Shown piece after piece: positions 6,967 to 14,349 of a DNA stretch of 20,833 nt. Below the pieces are notes generated by a model. It searched no databases. It saw only the letters and a program-made list of their open reading frames with translations, and was not told the origin of the DNA. The translations under genes were made by a program, and so were the position numbers. Numbering within the stretch: the stretch's first letter is position 1; each line of letters opens with the position of its first letter. Source of the DNA: JBBAFB01 sp041655595 (GTDB taxonomy: Bacteria; Bacillota; DULZ01); contig JBBAFB010000021.1 of the NCBI GenBank assembly GCA_041655595.1, positions 1 to 20,833 on the forward strand, given 5' to 3'.

Positions 6967-8073
6967 GTGTTGGAGTTTAAGGTTAGTTATCAAAGTAGGG
7001 AAAGTTCTGCTCGCCTAGGGGAGTTAATCCTACAACACGGGACAGTGGAAACCCCGGTGTTTATGCCTGTTGGGACTCAAGCAACTGTAAAAGCAATGAG
7101 TCCGGAGGAGTTGGTTGCAGTTGGGGCAGAAATTATTTTAAGTAACACCTATCACTTGTATTTAAGACCCGGGCATGAATTAATTCAGGAGGGGGGCGGT
7201 CTTCATTCGTTTATGAATTGGAGGCACCCCATTTTAACTGATAGTGGAGGCTTCCAAGTGTTTAGTTTAGCCGATTTGAGAAAGGTTAACGACGATGGTG
7301 TTACATTTAGATCCCATTTGGATGGTTCCTCCCATTATTTTACCCCGGAAAAATCAATTGAGATACAAATGGCTCTAGGCTCTGATATTGCAATGGCTTT
7401 TGATGTCTGTTCCCCCTATCCCTGCGATCATTCAACCGCATTAAGGGATTTAAATCGGACAACCGCCTGGGCGAAACGTTGCAAGGAGTCTCATCAGCAT
7501 GACTACCAAAATTTATTTGGCATTGTACAGGGGGGAATTTATCATGATTTACGTCAAAAAAGTTTAGAGGAATTGTTGGCGCTGGATTTCCCCGGCTATG
7601 GTATAGGTGGTTTGAGTGTTGGTGAACCTAAGGATATAATGTACGAGGTTCTAGATGAGCTGATGTCCCATTTCCCGACGAGCAAGCCTCGTTACCTGAT
7701 GGGGGTAGGCTCCCCTGATTGTTTAGTGGAAGGGGTAATCAGGGGTGTTGATATGTTTGATTGCGTACTACCTACCAGGATTGCTAGGAACGGCACAGTG
7801 TGGACAAGTGAGGGTAAGATAAATATTCGAAACGCAATCCATGCTAAAGAATTCAAAACCCTTGACAGTGATTGTGATTGCTATACTTGTCGAAATTTTT
7901 CCAGGGCTTATCTGCGCCATTTATTTAAAGCAAATGAGATATTGGGATTAAGATTAACAACCATTCATAATTTGGCCTACCTGATGAATCTAATGAGGGA
8001 AATTCGCGGGGCTATTAAGGAGGAAAGATTATTAAATTTTGCAAAAGAAATTAGGAATCTTTACCCTATTTAG
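6967..8073 (+). CDS. tgt: Tgt, queuine/preQ1 tRNA-guanine transglycosylase
   Basis: Tgt swaps guanine-34 of GUN-anticodon tRNAs (Asp, Asn, His, Tyr) for preQ1 in bacteria. The 368-residue TIM-barrel protein carries the base-binding TDSGGFQVFS (Asp92), GIVQGG (185-190), GIGGLSVGE (212-220), the catalytic nucleophile Asp265 in MFDCVLPTRIARNG, and a structural zinc site of Cys303, Cys305, Cys308 and His334. The GTG at 6967 sits 9 bases after GAGGTG (6952-6957). A TTG one codon later is possible but spaced less well. It follows queA closely, giving the standard queA-tgt pair. Confidence 0.97.
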   Translation: MLEFKVSYQSRESSARLGELILQHGTVETPVFMPVGTQATVKAMSPEELVAVGAEIILSNTYHLYLRPGHELIQEGGGLHSFMNWRHPILTDSGGFQVFSLADLRKVNDDGVTFRSHLDGSSHYFTPEKSIEIQMALGSDIAMAFDVCSPYPCDHSTALRDLNRTTAWAKRCKESHQHDYQNLFGIVQGGIYHDLRQKSLEELLALDFPGYGIGGLSVGEPKDIMYEVLDELMSHFPTSKPRYLMGVGSPDCLVEGVIRGVDMFDCVLPTRIARNGTVWTSEGKINIRNAIHAKEFKTLDSDCDCYTCRNFSRAYLRHLFKANEILGLRLTTIHNLAYLMNLMREIRGAIKEERLLNFAKEIRNLYPI

Positions 8074-8135
8074 AGGTATCGGAAGAAATATGCAGAATGT
8101 AAATTAAAGAGTTTTAGAGAAAGGATGTTGAAATT

Positions 8136-8417
8136 ATGGGCGAAAGTTTAGGTCAATGGGGAGGGTCATTAGCGTATTTAGCGTTTTTATTGGTAATTAT
8201 CTATTTTTTAATGATCAGACCCCAGCAAAAACAGCAAAAGCAAAGAGCTGCTATGTTAAGTACGGTTAAGGTTGACGACAAAATTGTAACAATCGGCGGC
8301 ATTTACGGAAGAGTGATTAAAATCAGGGAAGATGTTCTTACCGTTAGGATAGCCGATAAAACAGAAGTTGAAATGGAAAGAAACGCGGTCAATAGGATCT
8401 TAGGAAAAGATGAATAA
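8136..8417 (+). CDS. yajC: YajC, Sec translocon accessory subunit
   Basis: YajC is a small single-span membrane protein that co-purifies with SecDF and helps SecYEG-driven export. The 93-residue protein has one membrane segment (about 8-27) running into the family signature YFLMIRPQQKQQK. A small cytoplasmic domain KVDDKIVTIGGIYGRV and a charged tail follow. The ATG at 8136 follows AAGGAT (8121-8126). It lies 62 bases after tgt, and its stop codon forms the first bases of a terminator, so it ends the ruvC-to-yajC unit. secD does not follow directly as in many bacteria but starts its own unit 163 bases later. Confidence 0.95.
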   Translation: MGESLGQWGGSLAYLAFLLVIIYFLMIRPQQKQQKQRAAMLSTVKVDDKIVTIGGIYGRVIKIREDVLTVRIADKTEVEMERNAVNRILGKDE

Positions 8418-8438
8418 AAAAGCCCTTCGGGGCTTTTT
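8417..8438 (+). terminator. Rho-independent terminator after yajC (UUCG tetraloop)
   Basis: AGCCC (8421-8425) and GGGCT (8430-8434) form a perfect stem closed by a C(UUCG)G tetraloop, one of the most stable RNA loops. AAAA (8417-8420) pairs with TTTT (8435-8438), giving the U-run. The first base overlaps the last base of the yajC stop codon. Confidence 0.93.
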
Positions 8439-8509
8439 AAAATTGCTAACAGGCTTTAAAAAATAAAACTTCCGAGTCACTAAAGTAGTAATGGTACCTT
8501 GCTCTTTCA

Positions 8510-8538
8510 TTGACAAGGTTTAAGCTGAGGATTATAAT
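8510..8538 (+). promoter_or_regulatory. Consensus sigma-A promoter for secD-secF-lapA-like unit
   Basis: TTGACA (8510-8515) and TATAAT (8533-8538) match the vegetative sigma consensus at all 12 positions with the optimal 17-base spacer. Transcription should start near 8545, leaving a leader of about 36 bases before the secD start at 8581. It lies 71 bases after the yajC terminator. No operator-like repeat overlaps it, so strong constitutive expression is the simplest inference. Confidence 0.9.
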
Positions 8539-8565
8539 TTAAAAGTATTGAGTATTTATCGAACT

Positions 8566-8574
8566 GAGGAGGGG
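8566..8574 (+). promoter_or_regulatory. Ribosome binding site deciding the secD start
   Basis: GAGGAGGGG at 8566-8574 is followed after 6 bases by the GTG at 8581. It rules against the in-frame TTG at 8548, which has no ribosome site and lies within a few bases of the predicted transcription start. Confidence 0.85.
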
Positions 8575-8580
8575 AAACCA

Positions 8581-9819
8581 GTGAAATTTGGACGTGCCAC
8601 CAAGCTGGCAATAGTTATTATAGCCATTATTGCCATTGGCATTTTTGCTATAAAACCACTGCTTTTATCCTTGGATATGGGATTAGATTTAAAGGGTGGG
8701 GTACAGGTTACGTTACAAGCGAAAGAACTGGAAGGTAAAAAAGTTACCGGTGAGCAAATGAAGCAGTTGCAAGCAGTCATCAGGGAAAGAGTTGATCAGC
8801 TGGGTATTTCGGAACCCAGGATCCAGCTTGCCGGTGAAAACCGCCTGATTGTTGAGCTTGCCGGTTTGGATGACCCGGAGGAAGCCGTAGAGTTAATTGG
8901 AAAAACGGCCATGTTGGAATTTAAAAATTCGGAAGGAGTTGTTGTGGTTCAAGGTAGTCAGCTAAAGGATGCTAGGGCCGGTCATAGCCCGGAAAATAAC
9001 CAGCCTGTTATTCACCTGGAGTTTAATGCCGAAGGAACAAAAGCCTTCGCTGCAGCTACAATAGCAGCTTCTCAGTATCCCTACGGATCCGCCGGCAACA
9101 AGATTGCCATTTTTCTTGACGGACAAATGCTCCATAATCCAAATGTTAAAAATGCGATTACCGATGGTAAAGCGGAAATGTCCGGGGGCTTTGATACTTT
9201 TGATCAGGCAGCAAACCTGGCCGCTTTATTAAGGGGAGGAGCCCTTCCCGTGGAAACGGATGTAATAGCAAAACAAACGGTGGGTCCCAGTCTGGGGCTG
9301 GAATCCCTTGAAAAAAGTAAAATTGCGGTTTTAGTCGGCTTGCTAGCGATTGGATTGTTTTTATTGTTGGTATATAGGGTTCTGGGTGTTATCGCGAATT
9401 TGTCTTTAGTTGTTTATGGCGTAATAGTCTTAGCTATTTTATATTTTTTAAAAGCGGTTATTACCTTACCCGGTATTGCAGGTTTATTACTATCTGTCGG
9501 TATGGCAGTAGATGCTAATATAATTATTTATGAGAGAATAAAGGATGAACTGCGTAACGGAAAAACCTTAAGAGCCGCAGTTGAAGCCGGTTTTAAAAGG
9601 GCCTTTTGGACGATTTTTGATGCTAACTTAACAACTCTTTTATCGGCCATAGTTCTTTATTATTTCGGTTCTGGCCCCATTAGAGGGTTTGCAGTCACGC
9701 TGAGTATTGGTATTGTTGCCAGTATGTTTACCGCTATTACCCTAACCCGTTGGCTGTTACGCATTACCATAGCTTCTAATTTCTTTAATAAACCAAAATA
9801 TTTTGGGTTGAGGGGGTAG
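8581..9819 (+). CDS. secD: SecD, protein export membrane protein
   Basis: SecD is the larger half of the proton-motive-force-linked RND-type partner of SecYEG that aids late steps of protein translocation. From GTG 8581 it has 412 residues. It has a first membrane helix (about 8-25), the signature LDMGLDLKGGVQVTLQ, an outer P1 region with the conserved block VVELAGLDDPEEAVELIGKT-like pattern, and then five membrane helices. The RND core shows LLSVGMAVDANIIIYERIKD (the functional Asp of helix 4) and GFKRAFWTIFDANLTTLLSA. It is the short SecD type without a large P1 insertion. A 4-base gap to secF implies coupled translation. The 33-base N-terminal extension to TTG 8548 is rejected on promoter and ribosome-site grounds. 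Confidence 0.96.
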   Translation: MKFGRATKLAIVIIAIIAIGIFAIKPLLLSLDMGLDLKGGVQVTLQAKELEGKKVTGEQMKQLQAVIRERVDQLGISEPRIQLAGENRLIVELAGLDDPEEAVELIGKTAMLEFKNSEGVVVVQGSQLKDARAGHSPENNQPVIHLEFNAEGTKAFAAATIAASQYPYGSAGNKIAIFLDGQMLHNPNVKNAITDGKAEMSGGFDTFDQAANLAALLRGGALPVETDVIAKQTVGPSLGLESLEKSKIAVLVGLLAIGLFLLLVYRVLGVIANLSLVVYGVIVLAILYFLKAVITLPGIAGLLLSVGMAVDANIIIYERIKDELRNGKTLRAAVEAGFKRAFWTIFDANLTTLLSAIVLYYFGSGPIRGFAVTLSIGIVASMFTAITLTRWLLRITIASNFFNKPKYFGLRG

Positions 9820-9823
9820 GGAC

Positions 9824-10705
9824 ATGTTTGTGATGACAAAGCGTAAAATTTGGTATGGCCTGTCCTTATTCTTTTTGCTGGTGGGTTTGGTTTCCTTTGC
9901 CTTTCAAGGGCTAAATAAGGGCATTGATTTTACCTCAGGCAATGTGCTGCAGGTAGAATTTGAAGCATCCGTTAGCGCCGAAGAAGTGGAAACGGTGCTT
10001 GTTGAGCAAGGCCTAAGCGGTTACTCTATTCAGGCCGCCGGAAGTTCCTCTGAATATTTGATCCGCAGTAAGGAGCTGACAGAGAACGAGAACAAGAGTT
10101 TGCTTGCCGCACTGACTGAAAAATTGGGAGAAAATGAAGTTAAAAGAAATGAGAAGATCGGTGAGGTTATAGGCAAAGAGTTAACCCAAAAAGCGGTGAT
10201 TGCCTTAGCTATCGCTTCAGTGTTAATGATTATTTATATTTCCTTTAGATTTGAAATGACCTTTGGTATAGCGGCGGTCCTTGCCTTGCTCCATGATGTT
10301 CTGGTCACAATCGGGCTATTTTCTTTGTTACAAATGGAGATTGACGGTGCTTTTGTTGCTGCCTTGCTCACAATTGTAGGTTATTCTATTAACAACACGA
10401 TCGTAATTTTTGACAGAGTCAGGGAAAACATGGGGATTATGAAAAAAGTTGAGCTCATAAATATTGTGGGTATTAGTATTGAGCAAACTATTTTCCGCTC
10501 CATCAGTACTTCTTTAACTGTTATTTTCGCCCTTGTATCCTTATTGCTTCTTGGTGGGAGCAGTACCAAAGTTTTTGCTTTTGCTCTATTAGTTGGAACT
10601 GTGGTGGGGACTTATTCATCAGTTTGCATCGCCACTTCTTTATGGTTTGATCTGAAAACTAAAGTTACTAAAGGATTTTCTTTAAGGCCCGTAAAATCCC
10701 GATAG
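9824..10705 (+). CDS. secF: SecF, protein export membrane protein
   Basis: SecF pairs with SecD to form the 12-helix SecDF accessory to the Sec channel. The 293-residue protein has the first helix at about 10-28, GIDFTSGN at 33-40 (family form GxDFTGG, with Ser for the first Gly of the pair here), and an outer P4 region to about 120. Five helices follow, with ALLHDVLVTIGLF and TIVGYSINNTIVIFDRVREN. The ATG at 9824 is preceded by AGGGGGTAGG, which includes the secD stop. A second in-frame ATG three codons on is less likely on spacing. The downstream lapA-like gene is 63 bases away with no convincing terminator between. Confidence 0.96.
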   Translation: MFVMTKRKIWYGLSLFFLLVGLVSFAFQGLNKGIDFTSGNVLQVEFEASVSAEEVETVLVEQGLSGYSIQAAGSSSEYLIRSKELTENENKSLLAALTEKLGENEVKRNEKIGEVIGKELTQKAVIALAIASVLMIIYISFRFEMTFGIAAVLALLHDVLVTIGLFSLLQMEIDGAFVAALLTIVGYSINNTIVIFDRVRENMGIMKKVELINIVGISIEQTIFRSISTSLTVIFALVSLLLLGGSSTKVFAFALLVGTVVGTYSSVCIATSLWFDLKTKVTKGFSLRPVKSR

Positions 10706-10768
10706 CAGGAACATGATTTTTCCAAAACCGTAAAATTGTTTGGTTTTTTAGCAGGAAACTGTAGCTAA

Positions 10769-11209
10769 ATGGCGAAATACAGAAAAATCAGGCCCCCGAA
10801 GGAGTTGGCTAAAACCATGCAATTTTATTGGATTTTGTCTTTGCTGTTTGCATTAATCGTAGCCTTGTTTGCTATTCAAAATGCCGAAGCGGTTGATATC
10901 CGTTTTTTAACCTGGCAGTTTAAGGATATCTCTCTAGTGCTGGTTATTCTGGGCTCGGCTGTTGCAGGAGCTGTAATTTTATTTATTGTTGGGGCCATGA
11001 AACAGGTTAAAATGGCTTGGAAAATTAGGGAGGCCGAAGGTAAAATTCGTAAGCTGGAAATTGAATTGACTAAGCTTATGGAAGAAAAAGAACATGATGG
11101 TAGCAAACTTAAATTACTGGAAACAGAGCTGGAAAATTTAAAAAACTCCCCGACCGATGGGACAGGGGAAAAGGAAGCAGCCGATAAAAAAGAGGCGCAA
11201 ACCTGTTGA
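10769..11209 (+). CDS. LapA-domain (DUF1049-type) inner-membrane protein
   Basis: The 146-residue protein has a basic N-terminus, two membrane segments (about 18-38 and 53-75) joined by a short loop, and then a cytoplasmic charged helix (about 80-127) likely to form a coiled coil. The block ALFAIQNAEAVDIRFLTWQF followed by a second hydrophobic helix is the signature of the LapA/YciS domain. In proteobacteria that family is linked to lipopolysaccharide assembly; in Gram-positive bacteria its role is unclear. The start is uncertain. ATG 10769 has only a weak, distant CAGGA, while ATG 10817 follows AAGGAG (10799-10804) at 12 bases and would give 130 residues starting MQFYWILSLL. It is the last gene before a strong terminator, so it is probably transcribed with secDF. 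Confidence 0.8.
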   Translation: MAKYRKIRPPKELAKTMQFYWILSLLFALIVALFAIQNAEAVDIRFLTWQFKDISLVLVILGSAVAGAVILFIVGAMKQVKMAWKIREAEGKIRKLEIELTKLMEEKEHDGSKLKLLETELENLKNSPTDGTGEKEAADKKEAQTC

Positions 11210-11280
11210 CTTAAGTATTAAGCGAAATAGAAAAGATGCTTGTTGTTATAGCTCTTGTTTGGTTTGGAACCTGGATATGT

Positions 11281-11312
11281 GTGAAGTAGTGTGAGCTACT
11301 TCACTTTTCTTT
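11281..11312 (+). terminator. Rho-independent terminator ending the secD-secF-lapA-like unit
   Basis: GTGAAGTAG (11281-11289) and CTACTTCAC (11296-11304) form a perfect 9-pair stem around the loop TGTGAG, followed directly by TTTTCTTT (11305-11312). Confidence 0.9.
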
Positions 11313-11353
11313 ATGACAATTGGTGCCGGAATACCCATTTTCGGGCACATTAC

Positions 11354-11382
11354 TTGCACCTAATGAGAGGTTAAATTATAAT
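11354..11382 (+). promoter_or_regulatory. Probable sigma-A promoter for recJ
   Basis: A perfect -10 box TATAAT (11377-11382) lies 17 bases after TTGCAC (11354-11359), whose TTG fits the -35 consensus but whose second half does not. Transcription would start near 11389, next to the ribosome site GGGAGG (11391-11396), so the leader would be about 14 bases. The position, just after the preceding terminator, supports the call. Confidence 0.6.
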
Positions 11383-11402
11383 GGCTTCTAGGGAGGCAAA
11401 AT

Positions 11403-14324
11403 ATGAGTTTTCGAAACTACACTTGGGATGTACCAAATCCTGATTGGGAGACACAGCATTTTCTGGCGAAGGAACTGGGTATTTCGCCCATTACCGCTCA
11501 AGTCTTGATCAATCGGGGTGTTGATACGTCAGAAGAAGCAGAGATCTTTTTACATGGGACATTAAAGGACATTTCATCTCCCTGGCAGTTTTCGGGTATG
11601 ATACCTGCAGTTAATAGGATTATTGAAGCTATTAATAATAAAGAAAAAGTTCTTGTTTATGGGGACTATGATGTTGATGGGATGACGGCCACGGCCCTGC
11701 TAGTTTTATATTTTAGAGCCGTGGGTATGGATCCCGGTTATTATATACCAAATAGGGAAGAAGGCTATGGATTAAACAAGTCTGCACTAGACTCAATAAA
11801 AAAGCAGGATTACAGTTTAATTATAACTGTTGATTGTGGTATCGGCTCGGCCGAGGAGGTTAACTATGGCAGAAGCTTGGGTTTGGATTTTATTATAACG
11901 GATCACCATGAGCCGGGTAACGGGATACCCGAATTGGTGCCCATCATTAATCCTAAGCTGGATAAAGGGGAAAAACACTATTCGGAGTTGGCGGGGGTAG
12001 GTGTTGCTTTTAAATTGGTCCAGGGGTTGGCAGAAAAATTGGATTTGAGTTTTGGTCAACTTGAAATATATTTAGATCTGGTCGCCTTGGGTACCATTGC
12101 TGACATTGTCCCTCTGACCAAAGAAAATAGAATACTGGTTAAGTACGGTATGGAAAGGCTACAGAATACCGAAAGGCCGGGAATTAAGGCACTGCTGGAA
12201 GCCGTTGGCTTTAAGGGAAAGGATTTGGGTACATACCATGTGGCATTTGTAGTGGCACCCCGTTTAAATGCTGCGGGCAGAATGGGCCAACCCTTGGTTT
12301 CTTTAGAGCTATTGTTGACTAATTCCATTCAGTTAGCCCACGAAAACTCTAAGCTCCTGCAGCAGTTTAATAATGGTAGGCAGTTGTTGGAACAAACAAT
12401 ACAAAAAGAAGCCCTTGCACAGTTGGAAAAGGAAAGCGCTGAGCCCATAAAAAAAATATTAGTTTTGGCATCCCCCTTGTGGCATCCTGGTGTATTGGGC
12501 ATCGTTGCCTCTCGGCTGACGGAGATTCTTGCCCGGCCAGTGATTTTATTCACTATTGAAGGGGAGCAGGCAAAAGGTTCAGGTAGAAGTATAGCCGGGT
12601 TTGATTTACTTGAGTCGGTAAAATATTGCGAAAAGTCATTACTAAAGTTTGGGGGTCATTCTCAGGCAGTAGGTATTACACTGGATGAATGCAAATTACC
12701 CGAGTTCGAGGCGTTGATTAATCAGTATGCGGAAATGGTAATGGGATCTGAATTAATGGAGGCCAAGTTTGCTTTGGATACCTTTGTAATGATGGAGCAA
12801 TTGGATTCTCAGTTAGTTGACCAGCTGGCTTTGCTTGAGCCCTTCGGCTATGGTAATCCGAGACCGACCTTTGGTATACAAAATGCATTCCTAAAAAACT
12901 GCCGCTTTGTCGGCAAAAACAATAACCATCTAAAATGCAAGGTGCTTTGGGAGAAGGCCGAGTTGGATGGTATCGGATTTAATATGGGGGGGCTGGCTAA
13001 TGATGAGTTTGATTTCAGTGAGCCTGTGGATTTAGCCTTTTCAATGGAAAAGAATAATTGGAACGGACATTCAAAAATCCAATTAGTCTTGGAAGATTTC
13101 AAAAAATGTAGCTACGGTCATCTTAAAAAAATGTCACCGATCAATAACCAGCCATCATTAATCGTCAGGGAAACTTTTTTACATGGTAGTGAAAATTATT
13201 ACTGTAGCCACGGTAGCGAACATTTACGCTTATTGGTGGATTTAATAGAGTCCCGGGTTGCATATAATAAAAAGGTTCTGTTGACATTTCCCTCCCAAAG
13301 AATTTTAGCTCTTTATGAGGGGTTTATCTGCGAAAACCTAATGAGAAATGGGGTAGATTGTAGTAGATTAACTAACGGTGAAGTTTTTGGACAAGGGTCT
13401 GGTAGCTTGTCTTTTAATCATGCTTATTTAGCTAGGGAGACTCCTTTGTTGTCCGAAAACGATCTCGTTCATATCAAGTATTTGCCTCCCGAATTTGAAG
13501 GAAGCCCGGAAAGAGTCGAGAACCATACCTATCAGCTCGTTGGTTTTAAACCTTTAACCTTTAAAAAATATCTTTTTAGCCATAAGCCGATGTCTGGACC
13601 GCAAAGAATCTCATACTTGAAAGAACTTTCCGGTTCCTGTGAGAAGCCTTTAATAATTTATGTTAACCGCAAAGGCTTGGCTGTTGATTTACACTATGTT
13701 CTCAGAAAAACTTTTCCCGAAAGTCAGAATTATATTTGGTGTTACCATGCGGATCTTACCTTTGAACAAAAAGAAATAATTGTACAGGCTGCTCTTGCAG
13801 GTTCAGCGGATATTATTATAACAAGCGAATTATTTGAACTTAGTTTATATAATTGGATGGGAGCAAAAACAAAGGTTTTGGCTGAGGCTCCCTATAATCA
13901 GGAGGAGCTTTTTTTAAAGTCCCGGCCTGAAACAGATGGGGTTCAGGTATTTGGGATTTGGACGGAAGAGGAGCTTGGGTTAAATGAAAAGATTTTGAAA
14001 ACTATCTACCCCCCAAAAGAAGATTTGGCTTTATTGTTTCGTTATTTGGCTAATCAGCATGATATAAAAAACAGGGATAGCCGGTATATAGCAAATGTTT
14101 TAAAGAAAGGGTTTCCGAAGCTTCAAAATTTTACTTTGCAATATGTTCTGGATATAATTTTTGAATTGCAAAACGGAAGTGTTCCAGAAAGCTTTGCTAA
14201 TTTTTTAGGAACTAGGGTATTTGAATTGGCAGAACTGGAAAAGGAAGCCATAACCAACTTGAAATACCTTTTAACTAAAGAGGATGAGGTTCTGGCTAAT
14301 TATTTCTTGGCAGGGAATAATTAG
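11403..14324 (+). CDS. recJ: RecJ, single-stranded-DNA 5'-3' exonuclease with a long C-terminal extension
   Basis: RecJ degrades 5' single-stranded DNA ends in recombination and mismatch/base-excision repair. Residues 1-565 form the standard enzyme. The DHH domain has GDYDVDG (87-93; Asp88, Asp90), ITVDCG (Asp144), TDHHEPG (166-172) and LGTIADIVPL (Asp234). The DHHA1 domain has GGHSQAVGITL (417-427), and an OB-fold begins near PFGYGNPRPTFG (480-491). At 973 residues it is far longer than the 570 or so of E. coli, and longer than the roughly 790 of Bacillus forms. Residues about 590-860 carry an additional module with IIYVNRKGLAVDL (751-763), YHADLTFEQK (781-790) and ADIIITSELFELSL (802-815), resembling the C-terminal helicase domain of superfamily 2 but without a Walker A motor motif. 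A winged-helix-like tail (about 875-925) follows. The ATG at 11403 follows GGGAGG. Confidence 0.95.
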   Translation: MSFRNYTWDVPNPDWETQHFLAKELGISPITAQVLINRGVDTSEEAEIFLHGTLKDISSPWQFSGMIPAVNRIIEAINNKEKVLVYGDYDVDGMTATALLVLYFRAVGMDPGYYIPNREEGYGLNKSALDSIKKQDYSLIITVDCGIGSAEEVNYGRSLGLDFIITDHHEPGNGIPELVPIINPKLDKGEKHYSELAGVGVAFKLVQGLAEKLDLSFGQLEIYLDLVALGTIADIVPLTKENRILVKYGMERLQNTERPGIKALLEAVGFKGKDLGTYHVAFVVAPRLNAAGRMGQPLVSLELLLTNSIQLAHENSKLLQQFNNGRQLLEQTIQKEALAQLEKESAEPIKKILVLASPLWHPGVLGIVASRLTEILARPVILFTIEGEQAKGSGRSIAGFDLLESVKYCEKSLLKFGGHSQAVGITLDECKLPEFEALINQYAEMVMGSELMEAKFALDTFVMMEQLDSQLVDQLALLEPFGYGNPRPTFGIQNAFLKNCRFVGKNNNHLKCKVLWEKAELDGIGFNMGGLANDEFDFSEPVDLAFSMEKNNWNGHSKIQLVLEDFKKCSYGHLKKMSPINNQPSLIVRETFLHGSENYYCSHGSEHLRLLVDLIESRVAYNKKVLLTFPSQRILALYEGFICENLMRNGVDCSRLTNGEVFGQGSGSLSFNHAYLARETPLLSENDLVHIKYLPPEFEGSPERVENHTYQLVGFKPLTFKKYLFSHKPMSGPQRISYLKELSGSCEKPLIIYVNRKGLAVDLHYVLRKTFPESQNYIWCYHADLTFEQKEIIVQAALAGSADIIITSELFELSLYNWMGAKTKVLAEAPYNQEELFLKSRPETDGVQVFGIWTEEELGLNEKILKTIYPPKEDLALLFRYLANQHDIKNRDSRYIANVLKKGFPKLQNFTLQYVLDIIFELQNGSVPESFANFLGTRVFELAELEKEAITNLKYLLTKEDEVLANYFLAGNN

Positions 14325-14349
14325 TTTTCATTAAAGGCAGGTGGTAAAA

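Noticed and set aside
8439..8509. A small SCIFF-type cysteine-rich peptide gene, often found near tgt/yajC/secDF in Clostridia
   Set aside because: The only ORF in the gap encodes 10 residues with one cysteine (ATG 8491). No radical-SAM maturase gene is present in the window.
8548..8580. In-frame TTG that would extend SecD by 11 residues
   Set aside because: It lies about 3 bases after the predicted transcription start and has no ribosome site. GTG 8581 has GAGGAGGGG 6 bases before it and gives the normal SecD N-terminus.
10724..10747. AAAACC / GGTTTT inverted repeat followed by T residues between secF and the lapA-like gene
   Set aside because: Six pairs, only two of them G-C, around a 12-base loop is too weak for a credible terminator.
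11817..13102. Several antisense ORFs of 74-90 codons within recJ
   Set aside because: They are low-complexity translations opposite a strongly supported gene, have no ribosome sites and resemble no family; they are shadows of recJ codon usage.
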